NCBI GenBank assembly: GCA_015258715.1 | Contig: JABZHR010000016.1 | Coordinates: 1-22,196 of the forward strand | Direction: 5' to 3' | Length of the DNA stretch: 22,196 nt | DNA from: Atopobium sp. | GTDB taxonomy: Bacteria; Actinomycetota; Coriobacteriia; Coriobacteriales; Atopobiaceae | Part shown: positions 6,724-14,367 of the stretch, in pieces | How positions within the stretch are numbered: position 1 is the stretch's first letter | Layout: the number at the start of each line of letters is the position of its first letter | Translations under genes and position numbers: made by a program | Notes under the pieces: generated by a model | What the model saw: only the letters and a program-made list of their open reading frames with translations | Database searches by the model: none | Told to the model about the DNA's origin: nothing

Positions 6724-7914
6724 ATGCCTAAACGTGTTTTTGTAGTTGTTCTTGATAGTTTTGGCATCGGCGAAGAGCCTGATGCAGCGGCATACGGAGA
6801 CGAGGGTAGCAATACCCTTTGTGCATGCGCAACAAGTGGCGTTCTTAACATCCCAAATATGACAAAGCTGGGCCTTCTTAATATTGATGGCGCGCTTGAT
6901 ACTGTGTACGACGTTGATCTGAAGCCAATTGAGTCTCCTGTGGGCGCATACGCTCGTATGCAGGAGAAATCAGCTGGTAAAGACACCACCGTTGGCCACT
7001 GGGAGATGGCAGGCGTCATTTCTCCAAAGAAGTTCCCAACCTATCCTGATGGTTTTCCACAGGAGGTCATTGAGGAGTTTGAACAGAAGACGGGCCGCAA
7101 GGTTTTGTGCAACAAGCCTTACTCCGGAACCGATGTTATTAGAGACTTTGGTAAAGAGCACGTAGAGACTGGTGCTCTGATTGTCTATACCTCAGCAGAT
7201 TCTGTTTTCCAGATTGCTGCACACGAGGACGTGGTAAGTCCCGAGAAACTCTATGAGTATTGCCGCATTGCGCGCGAGATTCTGCAGGGTGAGCACGGTG
7301 TTGCTCGCGTTATTGCTCGTCCTTTTGAGGGGGAGTGGCCATACCAGCGCACTTCTCGCCGTCATGACTTCTCGCTTGAGCCAACGGGCCCAACCATGCT
7401 TGATCGCCTTAAAGAGAACGGCTTTGACGTTCTTTCTATTGGCAAGATTTATGACATCTTTGCTCATCGTGGCATGACTGAGTTTGAGTTCACCACCTGC
7501 AATGCAGACGGAATTCAGAAGACTATTGAAGCTACCAGCAAAGACTTTAACGGTCTGTGCTTCACCAACCTTGTTGATACCGACATGATTTATGGTCACC
7601 GCAACGATCCTGTGGGATATTCCAACGCTCTTTCTTACTTTGACGAGCGCATTCCTCAGATTATTGAAGGCCTTCGTGAGGATGACCTGTTCATTATTAC
7701 CGCAGATCATGGCTGTGATCCAGTAACACCATCTACTGATCACTCTCGTGAGTACGTGCCACTGCTTATCACAGGTCCAAAGGTCAAGCCAAACACCAAC
7801 CTTGGTACAACTACCACATTTGCCGACATGGCCGAGACAATCCTTGATTATTTTGGCGTTGAGCAACTTGGTGTTGGAACTTCTCACCTGTCAGAGATTC
7901 TTAAGGAGAACTAA
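6724..7914 (+). CDS. deoB: Phosphopentomutase
   Basis: It interconverts ribose or deoxyribose 1-phosphate and the 5-phosphate, linking nucleoside phosphorolysis to central metabolism in the cytosol. The 396-residue product is standard length for this alkaline-phosphatase-superfamily enzyme. Visible signatures are the N-terminal metal-site VVVLDSFGIGEEPDA, GKDTTVGHWEMAG with the phospho-acceptor threonine region at 88-89, RTSRRHDFSLEP, and the C-terminal metal-binding ITADHGCDPVTPSTDHSREY. ATG 6724 is chosen because AGGAGG ends 4 bases before it; an upstream in-frame start at 6673 lacks a ribosome site and family similarity. The stop overlaps the deoD start (TAATG), implying translational coupling. 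Confidence 0.97.
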   Translation: MPKRVFVVVLDSFGIGEEPDAAAYGDEGSNTLCACATSGVLNIPNMTKLGLLNIDGALDTVYDVDLKPIESPVGAYARMQEKSAGKDTTVGHWEMAGVISPKKFPTYPDGFPQEVIEEFEQKTGRKVLCNKPYSGTDVIRDFGKEHVETGALIVYTSADSVFQIAAHEDVVSPEKLYEYCRIAREILQGEHGVARVIARPFEGEWPYQRTSRRHDFSLEPTGPTMLDRLKENGFDVLSIGKIYDIFAHRGMTEFEFTTCNADGIQKTIEATSKDFNGLCFTNLVDTDMIYGHRNDPVGYSNALSYFDERIPQIIEGLREDDLFIITADHGCDPVTPSTDHSREYVPLLITGPKVKPNTNLGTTTTFADMAETILDYFGVEQLGVGTSHLSEILKEN

Positions 7915-8624
7915 TGGCTACTACCCCAACTGCCCATAACGCTGCTGTTGAGGGCCAGATTGCTAAGACTGTCCTGATGCCAGGAGATCCTCTGCGCGCA
8001 AAGCTTCTTGCAGATATCTACCTGGAGAACGTTGAGCAGTTCAACACCGTTCGCAATATGTTTGGCTACACCGGCACCTACAAGGGACAGCCTGTCTCTG
8101 TTATGGGTTCTGGTATGGGTATGCCTTCCATTGGTATTTATTCTTACGAGCTCTTTAATTTCTACGGAGTTGATAACATTCTCCGTATTGGTAGCGCTGG
8201 CGGCCTTGCTCCAGAGGTAAAGCTCAGAGACATTGTTATTGGCATGTCTTCCAGCACTGATTCTAATTATCCATCACAGTACGGAATGCCTGGAACCATT
8301 GCACCTACTGCAGACTTTGGCCTGTTGAGCAAGGCTGTTGCTGGTGCAGAAAAGCTGGGTTATCCCGTTCGCGTTGGTAATATCCTGGCAAGCGACGTGT
8401 TCTACACCGTAAACAACTCGCTTCCAAAATGGGCAAGTATGGATGTTCTTGCCGTTGAGATGGAGTCGGCAGCCCTGTATCTCAACGCCATGCACGCTCA
8501 TAAGCATGCGCTTACGCTGCTAACTATCTCTGATTTGCCTCTTACAGGAGAAGCACTTACTGCTGAAGAGCGTCAGACTAGTTTCACACAGATGATGGAG
8601 GTTGCTCTTTCTGTTGTTGCTTAA
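7914..8624 (+). CDS. deoD: Purine-nucleoside phosphorylase, DeoD type
   Basis: It phosphorolyses purine (deoxy)nucleosides to base plus (deoxy)ribose 1-phosphate, the substrate of the adjacent DeoB. At 236 residues it is the size of the hexameric trimer-of-dimers class. Motifs are MPGDPLRAK, the phosphate-binding GSGMGMPS, RIGSAGG, the nucleoside-contacting EMESAALY (182-189) and the catalytic-acid region TISD with D207. The usual ISDHI region reads ISDLPLTGEALTAEERQTSF, slightly altered but intact. It starts in the deoB stop codon. A 163-base gap follows before the lipoprotein gene. The gap holds a small GCGGA/TCCGC stem and a TCCAGC/GCTGGA stem, with no T-run, so readthrough into the transporter genes is likely. 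Confidence 0.96.
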   Translation: MATTPTAHNAAVEGQIAKTVLMPGDPLRAKLLADIYLENVEQFNTVRNMFGYTGTYKGQPVSVMGSGMGMPSIGIYSYELFNFYGVDNILRIGSAGGLAPEVKLRDIVIGMSSSTDSNYPSQYGMPGTIAPTADFGLLSKAVAGAEKLGYPVRVGNILASDVFYTVNNSLPKWASMDVLAVEMESAALYLNAMHAHKHALTLLTISDLPLTGEALTAEERQTSFTQMMEVALSVVA

Positions 8625-8736
8625 AGCGCTTGTTGCACAAAGCATCACAGGTCAGCAGTTTGCCATTGCTGTTTGTTTTGGAACCATGCGGATTTTCCGC
8701 TTAAGTTAGGGGAGTTTGGTCAACTTCTCATAAAGA

Positions 8737-8754
8737 TCCAGCACAAAAGCTGGA
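8737..8754 (+). promoter_or_regulatory. Small hairpin in the leader of the lipoprotein gene
   Basis: TCCAGC (8737-8742) and GCTGGA (8749-8754) form a 6-bp perfect stem with an ACAAAA loop, 33 bases before the ATG. There is no T-tail, so it is not a terminator. It may protect the 5' end of the binding-protein mRNA. I see no match to a known purine riboswitch. Confidence 0.35.
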
Positions 8755-8787
8755 CGTTCCCGCCACATGAGGTAAGGAGAGCACGGA

Positions 8788-9861
8788 ATGAACAAGAACG
8801 TTTCTCGTCGTAGTTTTGTGACTGGCGCAACCGGCGCTGGCGCACTTGCAGCACTCGCAGGTCTTGCAGGCTGCAACCAGAAGAAGGACGACGGCGGCCA
8901 GAAGGCATCAGGTGAGAAGAAAAAGAAGCTCACCATGGTTACTGATACTGGCGGTGTTAACGACCAGTCCTTTAACCAGTCCGCTTGGGAGGGCATGACC
9001 GAGCTCAAGGACAAGAACGGCTGGGATGTCAGCTACCTTGAGTCCAAGCAGGATTCCGACTACGCAACCAACCTTGATAAGGCTGTTGACGCAGAGTCCG
9101 ACCTTGTTTGGGGCGTTGGCTTTGCTATGGCAGACGCAACCCTTAAGGCTGCTAAGGACAATCCAAACACCCAGTTTGCCATTATCGACAACGGCAACGA
9201 GTCTCAGGTTGCCAACTTCACCGGCGTTATGTTCCGCGCTCAGGAGCCTTCCTTTGTTGTTGGCTACATTGCTGCTCGCACCACAAAGACTGGCAAGGTT
9301 GGCTTTGTTGGCGGCATTTCTTCCGCACTTATCGACCAGTTTGAGTATGGTTATCGCGGCGGCGTTGCTTATGCAAACAAGGAAAAGGGCACCAACGTTG
9401 AGGTTTCTGCACAGTATGCAGAGTCCTTCTCCGATGCTGCAAAGGGTAAGGCTATTGCTAACTCCATGTACTCCGATGGTTGCGACGTTGTCTTCCACGC
9501 TGCAGGCGGCGTAGGAACCGGCGTTATTGAGGCAGCTAAGGACGCAAACAAGCTTGCTATCGGCGTTGACCGTGACCAGGCATATCTTGCTCCAGAGAAC
9601 GTTCTGACCTCCGCTCTTAAGCGCGTCAACGTTGCTATCGTTGAGATTTCCGAGAAGATCTTGAAGGACGGCCAGAAGGGTGGCACTACTGTTTCCCTGG
9701 GCGCTTCCGAGGACGCTGTCGGAATTGCTGAGGATCACCACCTCATGGGCGAGGACACCTACAAGGCAGCTACTGACCTTCTCGACAAGATCAAGGCTGG
9801 CTCCGTTGTTCCTCCTGCAAGCAAGGATGACCTGGACAAGTACGTCAAGTCTTTGAGCTAA
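8788..9861 (+). CDS. BMP-family nucleoside-binding lipoprotein (Tat-type signal)
   Basis: This is the extracytoplasmic solute-binding subunit of the nucleoside ABC importer encoded downstream. The 357-residue precursor opens with a twin-arginine motif (SRRSFVTG, 6-13), then a hydrophobic Ala/Gly stretch and a lipobox LAGC with lipidated C29. It is thus predicted to be exported folded by Tat and anchored to the outer face of the membrane. The mature part has the BMP/PnrA fold signatures TDTGGVNDQSFNQSAWEG, GVGFAMADA, FRAQEPSFVVGYIA, GFVGGISS and VGVDRDQ-like IGVDRDQAY. AAGGAG lies 8 bases before the ATG. It shows the start-rich position typical of binding proteins, followed by hairpins that may stabilise its mRNA. 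Ligand class (purine and/or pyrimidine nucleosides) is inferred from the family and the deo/cdd neighbours. Confidence 0.93.
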   Translation: MNKNVSRRSFVTGATGAGALAALAGLAGCNQKKDDGGQKASGEKKKKLTMVTDTGGVNDQSFNQSAWEGMTELKDKNGWDVSYLESKQDSDYATNLDKAVDAESDLVWGVGFAMADATLKAAKDNPNTQFAIIDNGNESQVANFTGVMFRAQEPSFVVGYIAARTTKTGKVGFVGGISSALIDQFEYGYRGGVAYANKEKGTNVEVSAQYAESFSDAAKGKAIANSMYSDGCDVVFHAAGGVGTGVIEAAKDANKLAIGVDRDQAYLAPENVLTSALKRVNVAIVEISEKILKDGQKGGTTVSLGASEDAVGIAEDHHLMGEDTYKAATDLLDKIKAGSVVPPASKDDLDKYVKSLS

Positions 9862-9894
9862 GCTCTGACTTAGTATTTTGAGCCTTGGGTTTCT

Positions 9895-9979
9895 CGTCAG
9901 ATGATTTTGTCCTCTGACGTGTCCAAAGGCTGATGAGTTTGGATTTGCTGGTGAGGGGTGCTCTTTGGCACTCCTCACC
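9895..9979 (+). promoter_or_regulatory. Two hairpins between the binding protein and ATPase genes
   Basis: The first stem is CGTCAGA / TCTGACG (9895-9901 with 9913-9919). The second is a 12-bp stem with one G-U pair, 9950-9961 with 9968-9979, around a TCTTTG loop. Neither has a T-run. Such structures downstream of binding-protein genes often stabilise the upstream message so the lipoprotein is made in excess over the ATPase and permeases. The variant motif TTTCTCGTCA (9890-9899) overlaps the first stem. Confidence 0.6.
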
Positions 9980-10007
9980 TCTAGCAAGTGTGTAAAGGAG
10001 GTGGCTC

Positions 10008-11537
10008 GTGGAAGTCAGTTCGGATTACGCTGTTCAGATGCATGGCATTACCAAAGTTTTTGGATCGTTTAAAGCTCTTGACGCCGTAGACCTTAACGTG
10101 CGCAAGCAAACTGTCCACGCCATTTTAGGAGAGAACGGCGCAGGTAAAAGTACGCTTATGAACGTACTGTATGGCCTGTATTCTGCGGATGAGGGAGATG
10201 TTTACCTCAACGGAGAGCGCGTATCCATTTCTGGCCCAAACGATGCTATCGCTCACGGCATTGGTATGGTTCACCAGCACTTTATGTTGGTTGAGAACTT
10301 TACTGTTACAGAAAATATTGTTTTGGGCAACGAGGTCACCAAGGCTGGTGGCGTCCTTGATCCAAAGCGAGCTCGCGAGAAGGTCCTGGAGATTGTTGAG
10401 GAATACGGCTTTGACGTAGACCCTGACGCCAAGATTGAAGACATTTCTGTTGGTATGCAGCAGCGTGTTGAGATCTTGAAGGCCCTGTATCGTGGCGCAG
10501 AGATTCTTATTCTTGATGAGCCTACGGCAGTTCTTACGCCGCAGGAGATTGAGAAGCTTATCCAGATTATGCATGACCTGGTAAGCAAGGGTAAAACCAT
10601 CATTGTTATTACTCACAAGCTTAAAGAGATTATGTCTTCCGCTGACGAGTGCACCATTATTCGTCGTGGTAAGTACATGAGCACGGTTGATGTCTCCAAG
10701 ACATCCGAGACTGAGCTTGCAACACTTATGGTGGGTAGAAACGTTAACCTGCATGTAGAAAAGAAGCCAGCAACTCCTGGTGAGGTTGTTCTTTCAATCA
10801 AAGACCTCCACGTCAAGGACGAGCGTGGCATTGAGCAGGTAAACGGCTTTAATTTGGATATTCGTGCCGGCGAGATTGTTGGTCTTGCAGGCATTGACGG
10901 CAACGGCCAGAAAGAACTTGCCGATGCCATAAACGCACTGGTCAAACCTGAGTCGGGCACCATTTCTGTCAAGGGTGAAGAGATTCAGAGCACAACTCCT
11001 AAGACGGTTATTGACCATGCAGTCGCAACTATTCCTTCAGACCGTCATCGTTGGGGCCTGGTTCTGCCCTTTACGGTTGCCGAGAACATGGTGCTTGAGC
11101 GCCATAACGAGGAAACCTTTGGTAAGGGCATTGCGCTTGACCTGGCAAAGATCAAGGAATTCTCTCAGAAGCTCATTGACGAGTTTGATATTCGTCCTGC
11201 AGAGTGCGCAGACCATCAGGCAGTAGGACTTTCCGGCGGTAACCAGCAGAAGGTTATTATCGCCCGTGAGGTCTCTTCTAACCCAGACGTCCTCATTGCC
11301 ATCCAGCCAACCCGCGGTCTTGATGTTGGTGCTATTGAGTTTGTTCACAAAGCGCTTATTCGCGAGAGGGACCGTGGAGCAGCAATTTTGCTGATTTCCT
11401 TTGAGCTGGACGAGATTATGGACGTTGCCGATAAGATGGCAATTATTTACGCCGGCAAGAATGTTGGCGAGTTTGACCAAGGTACTATCACTGAAGAGCA
11501 GGCTGGCCTGCTGATGGCAGGAGGTGACGCCGAGTGA
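10008..11537 (+). CDS. Nucleoside ABC transporter ATPase, two fused ABC domains
   Basis: A 509-residue cytosolic ATPase of the RbsA/NupA type, with two nucleotide-binding domains in one chain. The first domain has a full Walker A (GENGAGKST, 41-49), a variant signature SVGMQQR (147-153) and Walker B ILILDEPT (166-173). The second has a degenerate Walker A (GIDGNGQKEL, 295-304, no GKS lysine), a canonical LSGGNQQK (408-415) and a Walker B with Gln in place of the catalytic Glu (LIAIQPTRG). This asymmetry is normal for the family, so only one site is probably fully catalytic. The GTG start is supported by AAGGAGG 6 bases upstream. Its stop overlaps the next start by four bases (GTGA). Confidence 0.95.
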   Translation: MEVSSDYAVQMHGITKVFGSFKALDAVDLNVRKQTVHAILGENGAGKSTLMNVLYGLYSADEGDVYLNGERVSISGPNDAIAHGIGMVHQHFMLVENFTVTENIVLGNEVTKAGGVLDPKRAREKVLEIVEEYGFDVDPDAKIEDISVGMQQRVEILKALYRGAEILILDEPTAVLTPQEIEKLIQIMHDLVSKGKTIIVITHKLKEIMSSADECTIIRRGKYMSTVDVSKTSETELATLMVGRNVNLHVEKKPATPGEVVLSIKDLHVKDERGIEQVNGFNLDIRAGEIVGLAGIDGNGQKELADAINALVKPESGTISVKGEEIQSTTPKTVIDHAVATIPSDRHRWGLVLPFTVAENMVLERHNEETFGKGIALDLAKIKEFSQKLIDEFDIRPAECADHQAVGLSGGNQQKVIIAREVSSNPDVLIAIQPTRGLDVGAIEFVHKALIRERDRGAAILLISFELDEIMDVADKMAIIYAGKNVGEFDQGTITEEQAGLLMAGGDAE

Positions 11538-12736
11538 GTACGCTTACAAAGATAATGAGAAAGCCCATTACGTCAGCAATTGTTGCTATTTTTGTTGGCC
11601 TGTTGGTTGCTTCTATTATTTTGGTTGTTGCAGGTTATGACCCTATCAGCTCGTTTGAGGCACTTATTGGCGGCATGGTAGGTAAGCCAAAATACATTTC
11701 TAACGTCATTATTAAGGCAACACCTCTGCTCTTTACGGGTATTGCCGTTGCCTTTGCATTCCGTGTTGGCCTCTTTAACATTGGCGCTGAGGGTCAGTAC
11801 ATTGTTGGTACTATCCTGGCCGTTATTGTTGGCTACAGCCTTGACCTTCCTCCTGTACTACAGATTCCTGTAGTTGTTTTGGTAGGTACCGCAGGCGGAG
11901 CAGGTATTGGCGCCATCATTGGATGGCTTAAAGCCCAGTTTGGCATCAACGAGGTTATTACCAGCATTATGTTTAACTGGATCAGCCTTTACCTCTGCAA
12001 CTTTGTGGTTTCTCTTCCACAGTTCCACCAGCCAAACTCAACGTCTTCATACTCTATTAACGAGTCCGGTTATACCACGCTGTTCTATGGCATGAAGAAT
12101 TCCGAGGATGGTGCTGAGGCAATTCGCAATATCCCTGTTATTGGTGACGCTATTATGCGTACCGACGTAAACATTGGTATTTTTGTTGCTATTTTTGCAG
12201 CTATCTTCATTGGTTGGCTGCTTATGCGCACCAAGGTTGGTTATGAGATGCGCGCTGTTGGTTTTAACCGCGATGCTGCTCAGTTTACCGGCATCAACGT
12301 TAAGAAGAACCTCACACTTTGCATGGCTATTTCTGGTGCACTCTGCGGACTTGCAGGCGCTCTGACTATCACCGGCATTGCTCCTCACAGCATTGCAACG
12401 CTGGCAGCATTTGAGAACAACGGCTTTAACGGTCTGTCCGTTGCGTTTATCGCCAACTGCAATCCTGTGGCATGTATTCCTGCATCCTTCCTGTTTGCTG
12501 GTCTTCTTTATGGTGGCCAGACTGTTCAGCAGGTTGTTGGTGCGCCTTCCGAGATTATCAACATTGTTATTGGTACCATCGTGTTCTTCATGGCTCTGGG
12601 TGGCGTTATTCCAATGCTTGCCGACCGTCTTGATCACAAGCGTGCCCAGAAGGCTAAGGAAGAAGAGGCAAAGCTTGCTGTTCAAGTGAGTGATGCGTCC
12701 GACCCATCTCAGGAGGAGGCAAACAATGCTCACTAA
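11534..12736 (+). CDS. Nucleoside ABC transporter permease 1
   Basis: A 400-residue integral membrane protein of the BPD_transp_2 family, with roughly eight or more hydrophobic segments. The first is near residues 13-35. Family-typical motifs include FRVGLFNIGAEGQYIVG and VGYEMRAVGFNRDAAQFTGINVKK (the cytosolic loop contacting the ATPase). A charged tail (DHKRAQKAKEEEAK, then Ser/Asp-rich) follows the last helix. A GTG start overlaps the ATPase stop, so it is translationally coupled. It would pair with the next gene to form the heterodimeric channel. Confidence 0.94.
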   Translation: MSTLTKIMRKPITSAIVAIFVGLLVASIILVVAGYDPISSFEALIGGMVGKPKYISNVIIKATPLLFTGIAVAFAFRVGLFNIGAEGQYIVGTILAVIVGYSLDLPPVLQIPVVVLVGTAGGAGIGAIIGWLKAQFGINEVITSIMFNWISLYLCNFVVSLPQFHQPNSTSSYSINESGYTTLFYGMKNSEDGAEAIRNIPVIGDAIMRTDVNIGIFVAIFAAIFIGWLLMRTKVGYEMRAVGFNRDAAQFTGINVKKNLTLCMAISGALCGLAGALTITGIAPHSIATLAAFENNGFNGLSVAFIANCNPVACIPASFLFAGLLYGGQTVQQVVGAPSEIINIVIGTIVFFMALGGVIPMLADRLDHKRAQKAKEEEAKLAVQVSDASDPSQEEANNAH

Positions 12737-13649
12737 CCTGATTCTTCTTGTTTCCGTTACCCTCATGTACTCAACACCTCTTATTTTTGGTGCTCTGGGC
12801 GGCGTTGTCTCCGAGCGCTCCGGTGTTGTCAACATTGGTATTGAGGGTATGATGGGTGTTGGCGCTTTTGCAGGCGTTGCAGGTAGCTACCTCACCGGAA
12901 ACCCTTGGATTGGCTTCCTTTGTGCAGGTATTGCAGGCGGCCTTATTGCACTGCTGCACGCCATGGCATCCATTACGTTTAACGCTGACCAGACCGTCTC
13001 TGGTGTTGCTATTAACTTGCTTGCTCCTGGTATTGCCCTGTTTGCCTGCCGTCTTTTGTTTGATGGCGCTGCAATGTCTCCAGCTGTCAACAAGTTGCCA
13101 AAGCTCTTTGGCGAGGGTGCCTTTAACGACACACCTTATTCCAGCTTGAACGTAGACATCACCGTGGTCCTGGCACTTTTGACCGCTCTTCTCGTCTGGT
13201 TTGTGCTCTACCGCACCAAGTGGGGCCTGCGTATTCGCTCCGTTGGCGAGCATCCACACGCATCCGAGACGCTGGGCATTAGCGTTCGTAAGACTCGCTA
13301 CCTCTGCGTTATTGTTTCTGGTGTGCTTGCAGGATTTGGTGGCGCTTCTGTAACGCTGGCAATTATTTCTCAGTTCACTCAGACCGCTATTTCTGGTCAG
13401 GGCTTTATTGCACTGGCTGCGGTTATCTTTGGTAAGTGGAAGCCTCTGAACACCTATGCAGCTTGTCTGCTCTTTGGCTTTACTCAGGCACTGGCAATTC
13501 TTCTTGGTGGCGGCGCAACTCCAATTCCAAGCCAGATCATTGCAATGCTTCCATACTTCATCACCATCATTACGCTGGTCCTCTTTGTTGGTAAGTCCGT
13601 TGCGCCTAAGGCAGACGGCGTGCCATACATCAAGGGAAGCCGCGCATAA
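12726..13649 (+). CDS. Nucleoside ABC transporter permease 2
   Basis: A 307-residue BPD_transp_2 membrane subunit with hydrophobic segments throughout, GVVSERSGVVNIGIEGMM near the N-terminus and the EAA-like cytosolic loop TKWGLRIRSVGEHPHASETLGISVRKT. ATG 12726 is chosen because AGGAGGAGG precedes it by about 6-8 bases; an in-frame ATG 36 bases earlier would add a polar, Arg-rich stretch. The gene overlaps the 3' end of permease 1 by 11 bases, and its stop overlaps the cdd start (TAATG). Shorter than its partner, as in other NupB/NupC-type pairs. Confidence 0.94.
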   Translation: MLTNLILLVSVTLMYSTPLIFGALGGVVSERSGVVNIGIEGMMGVGAFAGVAGSYLTGNPWIGFLCAGIAGGLIALLHAMASITFNADQTVSGVAINLLAPGIALFACRLLFDGAAMSPAVNKLPKLFGEGAFNDTPYSSLNVDITVVLALLTALLVWFVLYRTKWGLRIRSVGEHPHASETLGISVRKTRYLCVIVSGVLAGFGGASVTLAIISQFTQTAISGQGFIALAAVIFGKWKPLNTYAACLLFGFTQALAILLGGGATPIPSQIIAMLPYFITIITLVLFVGKSVAPKADGVPYIKGSRA

Positions 13650-14218
13650 TGGCCGGGGTAGAGGGTACTTGCCACGTTTCTAACGAGGCTCTTGTTCAGC
13701 TTGCCATTGAGGCGCGCAATCACGCCTATGTACCGTACTCTCACTATGCTGTTGGAGCTGCACTTTTGTGCTCCGACGGCACGGTGTACGGCGGTGCCAA
13801 CTTAGAAAACGCTGCGTACACGCCTTCCAACTGCGCTGAACGCACGGCGTTTTTCCGCGCGGTGTTTGAGGGTCGCAGGGATTTTGTGGCCATTGCGGTT
13901 GTCGGCGGTCCTGAGGGAGAAGCCCCAACAGCTTGGTGCACTCCTTGTGGTGTATGCAGGCAGGTTATTCGCGAGTGGTGCGATCCTGCAACGTTTCGTA
14001 TTGTGCTGGGTAAGGCAGATGAGGCTCCTCGCGAGTATCTGCTTCAGGACATCTTGCCCATGGGATTTGGTCCCGAGGATCTGGGCGAGTCCAGCCCTGC
14101 AGGTGCATCGTGCGACGATGCCGTGAAGGGCGTCGTGGGCGGCCACGAGCACGCGGCGGGCGGCCACGAGCACGGCTGTGGTTGCGGGTGCGGCGAGCAC
14201 GGCGGAGGCAACCAGTAA
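13649..14218 (+). CDS. cdd: Cytidine deaminase with His/Cys/Gly-rich C-terminal tail
   Basis: It converts cytidine and deoxycytidine to uridine and deoxyuridine, which the downstream phosphorylase can use. Residues 1-145 are a complete tetrameric-type deaminase: NLENAAYTPSNCAERTAFF with zinc ligand C62 and proton shuttle E64, the PCGVCRQ zinc ligands C100/C103, and the usual closing MGFGPEDL. About 44 extra residues follow, ending in a Gly-rich segment with H166, H168, H173, H175, H184 and C177, C179, C181. This resembles the metal-storage tails of HypB or SlyD. Two 17-base direct repeats (14137-14153, 14158-14174) encode the GGHEH motifs, so the tail has grown by duplication and is GC-richer than the core. 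The gene is coupled to the permease by TAATG. Confidence 0.95.
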   Translation: MAGVEGTCHVSNEALVQLAIEARNHAYVPYSHYAVGAALLCSDGTVYGGANLENAAYTPSNCAERTAFFRAVFEGRRDFVAIAVVGGPEGEAPTAWCTPCGVCRQVIREWCDPATFRIVLGKADEAPREYLLQDILPMGFGPEDLGESSPAGASCDDAVKGVVGGHEHAAGGHEHGCGCGCGEHGGGNQ

Positions 14219-14281
14219 GCTGCGACATCAAGTAGCCTGCGCTTTCGGGTGCAGATAACCTGGCAGGTCACATGAAATTGC

Positions 14282-14314
14282 GAGCCGGTAGAGTTTCTCG
14301 CTACCGGCTCTTTT
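14282..14314 (+). terminator. Intrinsic terminator after cdd
   Basis: A perfect 10-bp stem GAGCCGGTAG / CTACCGGCTC (14282-14291 with 14301-14310), a 9-base loop AGTTTCTCG and TTTT (14311-14314). It lies 64 bases past the cdd stop and only 54 bases before the next gene. No promoter fits in that gap, so termination is probably partial and the pdp gene may depend on readthrough. A second GC stem (CGCGCC / GGCGCG, 14328-14333 with 14341-14346) follows in the pdp leader. Confidence 0.8.
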
Positions 14315-14367
14315 ACTAGAGAGTTAGCGCGCCGGCAACGGGCGCGAAAGCGGAAAGAGGTTCAACT

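Noticed and set aside
8625..8787. Purine riboswitch upstream of the nucleoside-binding lipoprotein
   Set aside because: I could not find the three-way-junction pattern or conserved core; only two small simple stems are visible.
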